A DNA stretch of 64,000 nt from Thozetella sp. PMI_491 (lineage: Eukaryota; Ascomycota; Sordariomycetes; Chaetosphaeriales; Chaetosphaeriaceae), in NCBI GenBank assembly GCA_021432635.1, contig MU270049.1, forward strand, positions 436,347 through 500,346, given 5' to 3'. Positions 20,901 through 32,840 of the stretch are shown in pieces (the stretch's first letter is position 1; each line of letters begins with the position of its first letter). The position numbers and the translations under genes were made by a program. The notes under the pieces are model-generated. The model did no database searches. It saw only the letters and a list, made by a program, of their open reading frames with translations, and was not told where the DNA came from.

Positions 20901-23900
20901 TCACGCAACATCCTCGCGCGACTCATTCAATGTCACGGAACTCGCGCGGCTAGACGCGTTTCCGTCGGCAGTCTTGGGCCTCTTTTCATCCAAAACATCG
21001 TTCCTCGGAGCTGGGGCTGCTTTGCCGAGCCCGCTTATCCCGGCAAGGTCCTCCTCGCTCAGTCGCAGGCGCAGCTTCTCGCCAAGCTTACTCACTAGCA
21101 GCTCGCTATACTGGTCTAGGAGCCCGCTTAGCACCGTCTCGCTGACGGTATTGTCCTTGTCGCGCTCTGTCTCGCGTCGGCTGCGGGCGCGGATCGCCCG
21201 CTCACCAAGGGCCGCTGCCGTCAGCCTCAGCTCGGCATCTAGCTCAGCAAGCACGTCGCCCGAGATGGGATCGGACCCGCCTAACTTTTTCCGGTATGCG
21301 CGTAGCTGCCGACAGGTCTGCTCAGTCGCCATGCTCAGGCTACCGAAGCCGTAGTCACGTCCGCCACGAAGACTCGAGCTCGACTTTTTGCGAGCCGCAA
21401 CCCTTAGGCTGCCGGACGGCGGTGTCGCGGTCGGCGTTGTGCTTAAGGCTGGGAGAGAAGGTCGCCTAAAGATTCTCATCCGGTTCTTAGGAGATACGGG
21501 CGGCGGTGACTCGGAGCGGTTGTGCGACGAGACTCGCCGTAGCGGCGTATCACGATCGCCGTCATCTTCGGCAATGGTTTTACCGCCAGTTGGACTGGTC
21601 TGCTGCTGTGGCGTGCGCATGTTCGTGTTTAAGTTCAGCCTAGAGGTGCGGCGTTGGATGCGCGGGGGTGAGCGGCGTCCGCCTGACGAGGTCGGGCGCG
21701 TGAACTCGGCCAGCTCCGCCTTGGAGAGCACTTTTCTAAGCGGTGGCCGATGAGACGTAGACGAACTCTTCTCGGGAGACGGGTCACGGCTCATGGAGCC
21801 TGACATGGGCTCCAGATCCAACGCCCAGATCATGATCGTCCCATCGCACCCGACACTGACGACCTTCCTCATGTTGTCCTCACCGACCAAGATCGCGCCG
21901 TTGATGGCCTCCGTATGACCCCACTCGCGGTCCAAGAAGCAACCTGACTGGGCATCATACATTCTGACCGACTTGTCCGTATTCGACACCGCCAGGAGAA
22001 ATGTGAGGTCGCTCGTGAAGGACTGGCTATAAATGAGCGAATCCAGTACCACCGGATCCCCCCCGCTCTCATCGGTGCACTTGAACGAGCCCACGGTACG
22101 TCCGGCGCCGAGATCAATGTGGCTGACCGATCGGTCCAGCAACGATAAATAGGCGCACTTGCCGTCTTGTGTAACTGTCATGGAGGATGGAGATGCCTTG
22201 AGAGGTATCACCTTTCCGGAAATGGCCGCTATGGCGTCCGGCTCGCCATCTTTAGTGACAACGTCGTGGATCTGCAGTGTCCGATCCAATGAGCAAGTGA
22301 GAATCCTGTCCGCCGAAGGGATCAGGGCCTGCACCACTCTGGCCGCAAATTCTAGGGTCTGGAAGTGCTCGAACGACCCGGTTGACGACTTGTGGAAGAG
22401 CTGCACCGTACGGTCTCGCCCACACGAGGCCAGCAGCAGTAGTGACTTCTCCTCATAGAGACCAACGTCGTGGCAGTCCGACGCGTGCGCCTTCGTCTCG
22501 AGCAAGCAATGCTTGGTGGTTGGGTCGATGACTCTCAGGATGCCGAGCCTGTCTCCTGCCACAAAGAAGCTTCCGTCCTGGCTGGCTTTCACGACCAATA
22601 GTTGGTTCATCGGCTCTGATTCATTTCCTGTCTCGACCTGCTCGATCGGCACGTCGAAAGAAGATCGAATCATGCCATCAACTTGCCAGATGGTCACCTT
22701 CCCGGCGCCTGACCAGGTGAAGAAAGCCCCGCCGTGAATGTTGGGCTGCGCAAGTGGTTGGATACCCGCAATGGGATCACCGTGGCCGGGGATGGGGACA
22801 TGTCTCTTGTCCGCGGGTTCCCCTAGGGGTACATGCTCCGGGTTCCAAATGTCGATAGAGCGCTTCGAATCGATGGTCACCAAATTCTCTGCCAGGAAGC
22901 CCATGGCAAAGAGGCCGGCGTCTCGTTCCGATCTGGCACTCTTGACAAGTGCGTCAGGATCGCTCTTCAGGAGTGCTTTCACACTGAGAGTGGTAAAGTG
23001 GCCGTCCTTTCCGCCGATATGAACAAGCTCGTTCCTAACTGAGACGCAGTTGGCGTGGAATCCGAGTCCAAGCACGCGAACAAACTTCATCTGCTTGTCA
23101 GTGTCATCCAACAGGCAGACGTCGCCAGCGTCTGAGCATATGATAGCTCGGCTATCGTCAATCGCCACTGCGCAGGAGAACGCCGCCTCGAGCATCGAAC
23201 CGAGCACGATATTTCTCCCTGACAATGGCTTTGGTGCTGCTGAAGCTGTTGGGAAGGAGCCGTCCCCGGCGAATCTCGTCGACTTGGTGGGCGAGACCGC
23301 GGCTTCCTCCTCGGCTCGCCAGACCTTGATATGACGGACTCCAAAGGTGATGAGGCTGCTGCCGACCCAAAACATACCCTTGATGTTGGCGGTGCACCGA
23401 TTCTGCTGAAACAGCTTAGCCGCGCCGGTGCGCGGGTCTATCCTCCACAGGAAAAGGAACCCATCGTTTGCGGTTCCCAAGGAGGCAAGGAACTTGGTAT
23501 CTTCGGACCAAGCAACCGCCTTGACGCCAAACGTGTGCTCGCTGATAGACACCAGCGGGACGTCAGAAGATGCATCTTGAAGGCTGAATATCAGAACTCG
23601 GGGGCCGTAGCCCGTCTCTCCAACCGCAAGATACCTCCCATCGCGGCTCAAGGCTAGGCACGTCGCCGCCTTTATTCGCTCACGACTCGTCCATGTTTTG
23701 GAGGACGGGGATTCAGACAAGTCCAACGAACCGTAAAAAGAATCTCTCGAGCCGGCGGCAACACGGTTCCTGCTATCGTTCGCCTTGGGCGTCGTGTTCG
23801 GGGTAGAGGGCGCATGTGTCACCGGCAAGACGGCAAAGATGGGAACAGCAGTCGGCCTGGCTCGGTAAAACCGCTGCGAGTAGTGCTCGCCCTGGACGTC

Positions 23901-24119
23901 GACCACTACGACGGCGCCGCCGGCGATGTATGCGAAGGAGGAGTAGACGGTGTCGAACCCAGTGGGGGAGCAGCAGGTGGTACCGACTACGCGCTTCAGC
24001 GACAAGCGCGAGTCAGCGGTGGGCCGACCATGGGCGCGAATGGGAGAGCGGGAGAGGCGGTGAAGGAATGGCGAGTTGGACGGCGTCAACTTGAGTCTAT
24101 TTGAAGGAGTGGTTGCCAT
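20901..24119 (-). CDS. MABP1/WDR62-family WD40 protein
   Basis: Single-exon gene, 1072 aa. Two arrays of WD40 repeats fill about residues 30-740: early blades around CLALSRDGRYLAVGETG and AVAWSEDTKFLASLGT, later ones around LLASCGRDRTVQLF, RILTCSLDRTLQIHDV and VVSVGCDGTIMIWALD. The GPRVLIFSL and NIKGMFWVGSSLITFG region is characteristic of the MABP1/WDR62 family. A Ser/Pro/Arg-rich linker follows (about 745-900), then a helical C-terminal region (about 910-1050) that may dimerise. In animals this family scaffolds JNK signalling and spindle poles; the fungal role is not established to my knowledge. The start MATTPSNRLKLTP is the first ATG and fits the family. Convergent with RGP1. Confidence 0.85.
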   Translation of the reverse strand: MATTPSNRLKLTPSNSPFLHRLSRSPIRAHGRPTADSRLSLKRVVGTTCCSPTGFDTVYSSFAYIAGGAVVVVDVQGEHYSQRFYRARPTAVPIFAVLPVTHAPSTPNTTPKANDSRNRVAAGSRDSFYGSLDLSESPSSKTWTSRERIKAATCLALSRDGRYLAVGETGYGPRVLIFSLQDASSDVPLVSISEHTFGVKAVAWSEDTKFLASLGTANDGFLFLWRIDPRTGAAKLFQQNRCTANIKGMFWVGSSLITFGVRHIKVWRAEEEAAVSPTKSTRFAGDGSFPTASAAPKPLSGRNIVLGSMLEAAFSCAVAIDDSRAIICSDAGDVCLLDDTDKQMKFVRVLGLGFHANCVSVRNELVHIGGKDGHFTTLSVKALLKSDPDALVKSARSERDAGLFAMGFLAENLVTIDSKRSIDIWNPEHVPLGEPADKRHVPIPGHGDPIAGIQPLAQPNIHGGAFFTWSGAGKVTIWQVDGMIRSSFDVPIEQVETGNESEPMNQLLVVKASQDGSFFVAGDRLGILRVIDPTTKHCLLETKAHASDCHDVGLYEEKSLLLLASCGRDRTVQLFHKSSTGSFEHFQTLEFAARVVQALIPSADRILTCSLDRTLQIHDVVTKDGEPDAIAAISGKVIPLKASPSSMTVTQDGKCAYLSLLDRSVSHIDLGAGRTVGSFKCTDESGGDPVVLDSLIYSQSFTSDLTFLLAVSNTDKSVRMYDAQSGCFLDREWGHTEAINGAILVGEDNMRKVVSVGCDGTIMIWALDLEPMSGSMSRDPSPEKSSSTSHRPPLRKVLSKAELAEFTRPTSSGGRRSPPRIQRRTSRLNLNTNMRTPQQQTSPTGGKTIAEDDGDRDTPLRRVSSHNRSESPPPVSPKNRMRIFRRPSLPALSTTPTATPPSGSLRVAARKKSSSSLRGGRDYGFGSLSMATEQTCRQLRAYRKKLGGSDPISGDVLAELDAELRLTAAALGERAIRARSRRETERDKDNTVSETVLSGLLDQYSELLVSKLGEKLRLRLSEEDLAGISGLGKAAPAPRNDVLDEKRPKTADGNASSRASSVTLNESREDVA

Positions 24120-25882
24120 CTCGCCGCCATTGGCTCGTACGAGAGCGGTCGAAAGTGTGTGTGTTTTCGAGTTCTAGGTGGTGGCTACGAAATGTTCTCT
24201 TGGGGGAAGTGTAGACAAAGTCTCCTGCGTCTGGCTTCGGAAAGAAGGCGAAGGCATGCAGGTAAGGTTTATTAAAGGGCGTTTTGTGAGCGCGAGGGCT
24301 CAGAGCGAGTGACGAGAAATGAGAATCCTAAGGCTGCACACATTCTACTGGTCAATTGGCGTGTCGTTTGAAGATGCGGTGAGGTCGTGAATCGAGCCTG
24401 AGAGGAAGCTTACAGTGATATCAAGAAGATGCGAAGCAATGCAGCAGTCTGCCCGCCAGAAAGGGGTTGGTGAGAAAAGACAATGGTATTGTAGGACCGA
24501 GGGCGGACGACGGCCGGCTGCAGGAGTCGTGGTCGACGGCGACCATGCAGTGGAAATCCCAAGCACCGGGGGTGAAAAAAAAAAAAAAAGGCGTAGGAGG
24601 GTCGGGGCCTCTTCGTCGCAAGGGCTTGCGCAGGCCGTGAAGAAGACTAAAAAGACTGGCTTGGCTGGCAACGGTCGGTGTTGCAAGGAAGTGGGTGTGA
24701 GCCAGGTCCTGGAGCTTAGACCAGCCCGGCCAGCTCCACGGGCAGGGGTTGTTTTCGCTTTTTGTTTTCTCGAGGGTGGGGCAATTTTGGGGGGTGGCAG
24801 CTGGTTGACCGGGGGCAGAACAACACGGACCCTTTCTCTCCTGCCTTTCGCTTCCGGATAACCAGGTTATCCCTCTCGGCAGAGCGAGCTGGTCCGTGCC
24901 CGGGCTTGGGGAAAGCCAGAGCTGATAGCGGAAATCAGCCTGTCCAATCAGCAGCCGGGGGCGTAGTTGGAGAAGCTGGACGCTATGCCCAAGTTGAAGG
25001 CTCAACGCTGGCTGCAATTTCCTTGGGCCACTTCTTGGGGAAACCAGTAGCCGAACGGAGGACGAAAGCGACGCAAGCTTCCGGATGCTCCGTGAGGATT
25101 GAAGGGGGCAACAACTGGGAATTTAAACCCTTCAAAGCTCGACGGCATCCGGTAGGCATTCTGTTTCAAGGCGCCGCCCCCCCGAGTTTGCTCCCCCAGC
25201 GAAGTGCGTGCATTAGCGCCCCTGTCCCTGGAGCAGAGCCCGGGAGACGCATTACGTAGGGGCCAGAGGAAATGAGCATCGTCGGTCACCCCCCCGTCCG
25301 GACCCGTATTCCCAGAATCTGGGACACAGGCTCGACAAGTATGGATCAAGAGCAGCCCTACCTCGCGGCGGCCAGAGTCTGGGTCCGCATCTCCCAGCGC
25401 GGGAACGTCATTCAACAATTCCAAGCACCGCAGCCACGAGCCAATATTGTAGTAGTGTTCTTGTGGTTCGCATTGACGCGAGGCTACACGTCGTCACGCC
25501 CCCAGCACAACCTTGCATCAGCTCCGGAGACGACGTGCCGGCAGCTCTTGGATCGATCGTGTACGGAGAGTATGATGGTGTTGCTATTGCTGCCTATGTA
25601 CTCGGAGGTCTGCTGGCTGGCCGGGCACCTTCGGAGCAGACCGAGTGTTTGCCCTTGCCCCAGAAACATGGCCCTCTCGCCTTCACCTCGCACACGTAGG
25701 GACAGGAACTTAGAGGGAGAAAACGCGGGTGGAAGCCCCTAGGTGCATGCATTTTTCTCACGTGGACGCCCACCTAAGGCTAATACCAATCTCTATGGTA
25801 GCGGTTGTAGTGTTACACGGCCAACAGCCCCCTTTGCCCCCCTCTCCCCCCTCCGAGCCCGTCTTCGGTGGCACGACGTCCT
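24120..25882. other. Long intergenic region upstream of the MABP1-like gene
   Basis: No gene supported; open frames here overlap on several strands without domain content. Contains an A15 tract at 24575-24589. It holds the promoter of the MABP1-like gene and the 3' flank of RPN6. Confidence 0.4.
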
Positions 25883-27283
25883 TTACTCGAGCATCGAGGC
25901 CTGGTTGGTATACAGCACGTCCACGACTCCGCTCAGCTTCTCGATGGTAGACAGGGCCGAGTCGTATGCCTCGTCGCGCTCCGTCTCGTCAAAGATGATG
26001 AGGCAGCCCGCACCCTGGTCCAGCACGCCGATGATAACCTTGTCTAGGATCATCTGGCTCAGCTTGCGCTCCACCTGCTGGGTGTCCAGGCCAACCATCT
26101 TGGCAATGTGCGCAATCTCGACCCGGCTGAAGGGCTCGATCACCTTGATTAGGTTTTGCTCCAGCATGGCGTCGTACAGGCGCCGCAGGTGATTGCGAAT
26201 GAACGTGTCGCTGCCCAGCTCATACCGGTACTTTGCCAGCGCTGCCTCGTACTCCTCAAGTGAGCGGTTCGCGTGCGCGCGCGCAATCGCCTTCATGGCC
26301 TCGAGAGATGCGCCCGCATACTTGGTCGCTTGCTTGGAATCCATCAACTGGTTGACATCGTCCACAAGGTTGAGCATGATCTTGCACAGCAGCATGTACT
26401 GCAAAGCAGCCTGCGCGCGCGCCGGCTCGTCCTGGCTATGGTAGCCGTCCAGCGCCTCGATGAAGTAGCTGAATGCCGTGTTGAAATCCTTATCCTCGGC
26501 ATGCAGCATACCCGACTGCATGTCTAGGTTTGCCTGCAGAAGCGGTGGCGTGTACACCGAGGCGGCCGAGGTGCGGGCCGATGTAAGGGCCGCGCGGGCC
26601 TTGGAGATGTTCCCGAGGGCGTGGTAAACGCGCGATTCGAGTAGCTGTACCTCCACCAGCACCAGCTTATCGTCCAACCGCTTCAGCTCACGCAGGAGAC
26701 CGTTGATCAGAGTTAGGGCATCGTAGTAGGATTGCTTGGCCATGTACAGGGTCACGAGGCGGGTCTCGAGGTTCTGGCGCAGGAAGCTTCGCCGCTCCGA
26801 GGTGGCCCACTCTATACATGACTTGGTGACGGAGATTTGGATGTCGGTAGTGTTGGGGATAGCCTCGAAGAGATCGAGGAGCTGGCGCACTAGAGATGAG
26901 TGTCAGTCAGCGAGTCTAGTGGCGGCCTTGTGCTTCGGGGAGACTCGTTGCATACCTAGCTTCGCAGTCTTTGCCTTGGCAAAGGATGACAGGACGGTTC
27001 GGCTCTTCGTTACCAAGTCGACAAGCTGGTTCGTGTTCCTAGGTCCCCGTTTAGCTTCATTCCGGCACCTCCTTCGGATCGGACGGAGAGTGGCGGCTCA
27101 CTTCTCGTCTCGGTACAGCTCGCCCAAGCTGATCAGCGCCGTCTCGTACTCCCTAATGGCGGCATCAGATGTCACTGATGGCGGCTTGGAGATGATTTCC
27201 TTGTAGATGGCCTCGGCCTTCCGGGGATCTGCGGACTGGAGCTGCTTGGCCTCCTTCACACGCTCCGAGTCGCCTTGCGCCAT
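25883..27283 (-). CDS. RPN6: 26S proteasome lid subunit Rpn6 (PSMD11)
   Basis: Lid subunit that clamps the 19S regulatory particle onto the 20S core. 423 aa in three exons: 27283-27102, 27038-26956, 26889-25883; both introns GT-AG and in frame. Starts MAQGDSERVKEAKQL; the N-terminal TPR-like helices (for example LGELYRDEK, LLDLFEAIPN, ETRLVTLYMAKQSYYDAL) lead to a PCI domain at about 300-390, with FIRNHLRRLYDAMLEQNL and the winged-helix motif FSRVEIAHIAKMVGLDTQQV. Length is close to yeast Rpn6 (434). It is head-to-head with SOF1 across 450 nt. Confidence 0.95.
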
Positions 27284-27733
27284 GGCTTTGATGGGGATTG
27301 CGGGGTTTGCAAGATCAATTTTGGGGCGTCCAAGGTCGAGAATGGGTATCGGGGTGGGTAAGGGTCGTTGTCGTGGTGGTTCGGCTGGATGGGTTGAGAG
27401 TGTCTAGTCCGCAGACAAAATGGCTGAGAGCTCCAGCCTCTTCGATGCACATCCACCGACGCCTGCGCGCGTGGACCGGTGCTGCCTTGGGTGGCTCGTG
27501 CCTGCGTCAGGTGTGTGGCTAGTGCCACACACTGTGGGGCTCCTGCTGCGAGCGGTGAAGAGATCGATAACGGCAGAATGGGCGCCCCACTGGCCCGCGA
27601 CGAAGGCTCCACTAAAAAATTATCCCACCTTTTGTAGGTAGATGATCACAGATGCGGACTTGGAATATACAGGCTCGATATCAAGGCATCTATCCAACTA
27701 GGTGGGAGGAAGGAACCGATACACGTTGTCGCC
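27284..27733. promoter_or_regulatory. Shared bidirectional promoter, RPN6 / SOF1
   Basis: 450 nt between two divergent start codons, so regulatory sites for both housekeeping genes must lie here or inside the genes. I saw no exact PACE (GGTGGCAAA) motif. Confidence 0.45.
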
Positions 27734-29431
27734 ATGAAGATCAAAGCCCTCACGCGCTCTATCTCGAGCCACCAGCCGGAAGGCTCGTCGGCCCCCAAGC
27801 TGGAGAGGAACCTCGACCCAGCCATCCACCCCTTCGCAAAAGCCAGAGAGTATCAGAGGGCGCTCGTATGTATATCCGGCAGCTTGTCAACATCCCCTCA
27901 TAGTCTAGAAGTTGCTAATCGTGTGTGTGTGTCAAGAATGCCGTTAAGCTTGAGGTAAGCACGAAAGAATGGCCATTCACCATTGGCCTCATTGCTCCCT
28001 CTTCCTCTCTTGCGAGGGATAGCTGATAGAGACTAACACTGGCGCAGCGCATGTTCGCCAAACCATTTCTAGGGGAGATGGGCAAAGGCCATGTCGATGG
28101 TGTTTACAGCATGGCCAAGGACCCCAACTCGCTCAAGCATGTGGCATCCGGTAGTGGCGATGGCATCCTGAAAGTTTGGGATCTCACGACAAGAGACGAG
28201 ATATTCGCAACTACTGCCCACGAGGTGAGTCGATTTGTTCTTGCCTATTCAGATGAGATTGCCGCATTCAACCCTTGGTGCTGATACCCGCCCAGAACAT
28301 CGTAAAGGGCATGGCCTGGACGCGGGATTCGAAGCTCCTCACCTGTGCTGCCGACAAGACCATCAAGCTGTGGTCTCCCTACCAGACTGAGAGCAACTCG
28401 CCTCCCATCTCATCCTGGATGAGCAATGGTGCCCTCACATCTCTCAGCCATCACCGCTCGCGCAATGCATTTGCTGCCTCGTCTAGCGTTATCTCCATCT
28501 ACGACCTCGAGAAGCACGCGGCCGCCCCTGAGGTGCTTCAATGGCCCAATGCGACCGACACCATCACCGATGTCAGCTTCAACCAAATAGAGACGTCTAT
28601 TCTGGGCTCCGTCGCTACGGATCGGTCTACGGTTCTCTATGATATTAGGACCTCGATGCCTGTACTCAAGACTGTCCTCAAGTTCGCCTCCAACCGGATT
28701 GCGTGGAATCCAATGGTAATTCCCGCTTCATATCTCGCTGGCTCTCCAGATGCTAACTCTCTTTCTCTGCAGGAAGCAATGAACCTGGCAGTTGCCTCAG
28801 AAGACCATAATATCTACATATTTGACGCCAGGCGATTTGACAGGGCCGTAAATGTGCTGAAGGATCACGTCCACGCGGTTATGGATGTCGAGTTCAGTCC
28901 GACCGGCGAGAAGCTCGTCTCAGCATCATACGACCGTACCATAAGGATATACGCAAAGGACCAGGGCCACTCGTTGGATATCTACCACACCAAGAGAATG
29001 CAGCGAGTAGTGAGTTTACACACCATATAATCAACCAACCTCCTCTATACGGCATGACTGCTAACTCATCGTCTCAGTTCCGAGCCTGCTGGACACCAGA
29101 CTCTAAGTACCTCCTGAGCGGATCCGATGATGGCAACATCCGTCTGTGGAGAGCAAATGCCTCCGAACGAAGTGGCGTCAAGTCTGCCCGACACCGACAG
29201 GCCCTCGAGTACAACGAGGCCTTGTCCAAGCGCTATGGCCACATGCCGGAGATCAGGCGTATCAAGAGGCACCGTCACATGCCCAAGGTAGTCAAGAAGG
29301 CAGGCGAGATTAAGGCTGAGGAGCTGGCTGCGATCAAGAGGAGGGAAGAGAATGAGCGCAAGCACTCGAATAAGGGCAAGGAGAAGCGCCAGCCAGAACG
29401 TGAGAAGATGATTCTGGCCAAGGAGAGGTAA
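27734..29431 (+). CDS. SOF1: Sof1 / DCAF13, U3 snoRNP small-subunit processome WD40 protein
   Basis: Nucleolar WD40 protein of the SSU processome, needed for 18S rRNA processing. 445 aa in six exons: 27734-27865, 27937-27954, 28048-28224, 28296-28715, 28773-29009, 29078-29431; all in phase 0. Exon 2 has only 18 nt (six codons, NAVKLE). Start MKIKALTRS fits the family. WD blades include HVASGSGDGILKVWDL, LLTCAADKTIKLW, LVSASYDRTIRIY and YLLSGSDDGNIRLWRA. The Sof1 C-terminal domain follows: ERSGVKSARHRQALEYNEAL, then KRYGHMPEIRRIKRHRHMP, with a basic tail. Length equals the human orthologue. Confidence 0.95.
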
Positions 29432-29856
29432 ACTGGAGGGCTGGAAGTCACATGATACCAAATTCCTTTTTGTGTGAGACGTCTAGGGGTTAAGTGGCGG
29501 CGTTCTGGAGGCCGAATGCGCCTTCATTAGGGATGGCATCCACCCACATATACATACACCCACGGCATCGCGGCATTGCACGGCGTTCCGGTAGAAATAG
29601 GCAAGGGCGCAAGAACCGCCATTCATATATCGTATCATTCAGTCGGCCCATCAAGTCCGTAACTTCATGTTCCTGATATCTGAAGACTAAAGCAATTTCG
29701 CATCCATCCGAAAGAAGAGGTCCAGGTCGTTCACCGTAATCGCAGAGCGATCCCTTGCCAAATACAACGCACGCAAGTCCGTTCCATGCTATCCGAATGC
29801 AACGAACACCTTGTCGCCGAGCCGTTCTCTGTTTCTAGTGTTGCGCCAAACACTGC
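29432..29856. other. Intergenic between convergent SOF1 and coiled-coil gene
   Basis: No gene seen; 3' flanks of both genes. Confidence 0.4.
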
Positions 29857-31597
29857 CTACTCCCGGGCCTTAAAGTCTTCAATCCTGTCGAACTCGACGT
29901 AGACATCGACCGGGTGTTCAAAGCCCCAATCTTTGCACAGCTTCTTGAGTTCCTTTTTCTTGGCTTCGACCTGAGCCTGCATGGCAGCGCCGCGAGCCTC
30001 GGCCTGGCGCCACTCGACATGGCTTATATGGCACTCATCCTTGACGCTGCGGACTGTCTTAGCGATATGCTCCCGGATACGCGCAGCACGGTTCCGCTTG
30101 GCGATAAACTCGGGCTGCGAGTGGACCATTTCGAGGATTTCTTGCTTCTGACGCTCCAGCCCGTCAAGGCAGACCTGGTTGTGAGTGACCCAGGCTTCAG
30201 CATCGGCCTTCTGCCGCTGGTTTTCGTCGATAATGGAACGCCAGAGCGTGAGCTGACGCTCTACGTCCTTCGGGTAGACGTTGCTCCACAGGGTACCAGA
30301 GAACTTGTCATCGTACAGAGCCTCACGCACCTCCTCGTCGGTGAAAGTCTCAACATCGGGCTTGGCGGCGGGCGAGACGGTCTCTACAACGGCAACGGGA
30401 TCGTTGCGGATGTCGGCGAGAGTGCGGGTGGCGTGACCGTTGTCGTTCATGCGGTCGAATAGGGCGATGTCGATGCCGCTCTTGAGGTGGCGGTCGCGTG
30501 CGTTTCCCGGGGGGTTGAGCACGAGCGAGGGCTTGGGAGAAACAGAATACTCGCCAGACATGACGGATCCGGTGTCCTCGTCGATCTGGACCTTGGCCAT
30601 AGCCTTACCATTTGGGTTTCCACAGCTGCGGTTGCCGCGGTCCTCATCTTTGGGAGCGAGGTTATACGAGCCGTTCTGTCTAGTTGTTAGAATTTTTTAC
30701 GGTTATCTGTGATTTGAATAATGAAGACTTATCGTACCTCGGGCACCTCGGGGGTCTGTGGCTTGTTGGGAACGTTGTCCCAACGCTTGCAGCCATCGGC
30801 GAAGAACGCAAGGGTGCGCGGCGAAATGTGAGCAGATGTATGAGGGTCGTCCGGGTTATCGGTAATGTAGCCGCCGTCCTCGTAGTTAGGAACAGCAGCC
30901 TGGAGCTCCTCCGAGGTCATGGCACGGCCGTCCTTGGTGGTCGCAAAGTCGTGGACGGAATCCTGGAAGCTCTCACTTTTCATTTCGCCGCCATCGGCCT
31001 TCTTGGCGGGCGACTCGGTGATCTTGACGACGCCAGGCTCAGAGCTGGCACCAGCGGCGGGGGCACACACTTCCGGCATGTTGACGGGGGGCAGGAGGTT
31101 GTAGGCACCTGCGGCCAAGTCGTCGTCGTTTAGGGGAGCGCGCTGAACGTTGGCGCACAGCTCGTCGGCGGTGCTATGGAAGGGTCAGCGTGGGGTGCTG
31201 AGAAGTCTTGGAGTTTGCCAGGTGAACGACGCAAAAGCTCAAATTAAAAAGAGCTGAAGTTTGTTGACGTACGAGAGTGGGGCAAAGAGCAAGGAACGAG
31301 CGCAAAATAAGTGAAAAAACCAGACCAGTTCCCAGATGCATTGTTAGGTATATGTGAATAGAATGTGAGGGAGGAAGAGGGTTTTATCGAGAGAACCAAA
31401 GCTGTGCTAAGAGAGAAAAGAACTAGAGAGACTTACCACCACTCCCCGTCTGGCTTACCGGCATCGATTATGTCGACAGCCCGGCGGATGGCGTCGTTGG
31501 GCTCTACGCCGGCAGAGCCACGGATGGCCTTGTAGGCCCGGAGCATCTCGGTCGTGACCACCCAAGGGTGGTCGGCGTTGGTCTGGTCGTTCGACAT
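29857..31597 (-). CDS. Unrecognised protein with acidic/Pro-rich middle and coiled-coil C-terminus
   Basis: 471 aa in three exons (31597-31437, 31173-30738, 30675-29857), all GT-AG and in frame. Starts MSNDQTNADHPWVVTTEM. The N-terminal 55 residues look like a small helical domain. The middle has two similar YNLxP motifs: AYNLLPPVNMPEV near the start of exon 2 and NGSYNLAPKDED at the start of exon 3. A charged region rich in helix formers (about 320-455) is predicted here to be a coiled coil: ERQLTLWRSIIDENQRQK, LDGLERQKQEILEMV, and MQAQVEAKKKELKKL. No enzyme motif, signal peptide or membrane span is seen. I do not recognise the family. The regular exon structure and clean frames support a real gene. 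Confidence 0.72.
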
Positions 31598-32840
31598 TGT
31601 CTGGATAAAATTCACCTAGTTAGTGATGCTTCTTATGGATAAAGAGCTCTGAGGGATGAGACATATGCGTGGCTACACTGGCCGGCGTCTAGGGTGCAAT
31701 CACTTACTTCCGCTTTTTGATGTCGTTGTAGAGGAGAGAGAACGGGAGTGCTCTGGTTCACAAGATAAGATAAACGTGGGCGCATGGCATTCATGAGCGC
31801 TCGGACCACGTATAGAGACGATTCGGAGACTTTGAATATAAAACACAAGAGGTGGTGAGGATTTGGGTCGTGCCAGAGAGTGGTTGTGATGGTTTGAATC
31901 AGTTCTGGCAGAAGTTCTATCCCAGCGTGTCCTACTTGGCCATAGATCGTGCACTTGAGGTAGTACGAAATATGAAACATCTTTCTCTACGGAAATTTTT
32001 ATACCATGGCTGGAGGATTGCCTTTTGACAAGGTAGAATCTCGCCCGACCACCAGGATCCGATGTTGTCCGTCGAGGAGCCTGCACAGACGATATCAATC
32101 GAAACAACCCTAGAACAAGATCCTGGTGCTGCTACCATGCGGAGTCCAATTGTATCACCGTTTTTCTTGTAACTTAAATATTTGTGGGTAGTTTAGGAAA
32201 GCTCCTTGATGCTCTTGTCCTGCAATGGTGTTACTGAGGGGGCTGGCGAACAACGAGTACTCTTCCTTGTAACCCACCGGCTCATGTGGGCCTAACCGCC
32301 GACGAAGAGATATGACCAAATCACCAAACAGATAGAAAAGGCCATTGTAATGGTCAAATTTTACTCCAATAAGGCAACTACAGGAAGAGGGGCCCTCATC
32401 TGCCACCTTTGTCCTGGGGTGTCGTACAGGGGAACGGAAATTTGCTAGTGTCCCCCAGCCCCTTTCTAAGTAAACAAAAGGTCCCACTTGTGTCTGTTGG
32501 CAGCCAGGCGCCGCTACATTTCACCCCCAAAATGTTGTGGACCCCGACTTTGGTCAATATGTTACCTGGTTGCCTCTGTCCCTATCGTGAAATGTACGAA
32601 TTTGATGGTCCGAGTATTGGTGAAAACGGGAATAATAAGTCGCCAAATTCCGGCTAAGAGGCTTCAGTTGATATTGGTCTAGCTGGTGGCAACTGGGTGG
32701 GGCTATCATATCGACGCTACCGTAAACTCCAAAAAAGGGACCCAAGGCATAGCTGATCCCACCAAAAAATCATGTTCTTACCGTCGTAAGCCACCCGCCA
32801 GGCCTTCCAGCATCATATGCTATTTTTGGGAACTAATCCC
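31598..32840. other. Intergenic upstream of the coiled-coil gene
   Basis: No gene supported. Local AT content is higher than in flanking coding DNA. Holds the promoter of the coiled-coil gene and the 3' flank of RFC1. Confidence 0.4.

Noticed and set aside
20578-21354. 258-codon + strand frame
   Set aside because: Runs antisense through the end of the MABP1-like gene; Ser/Arg-rich shadow.
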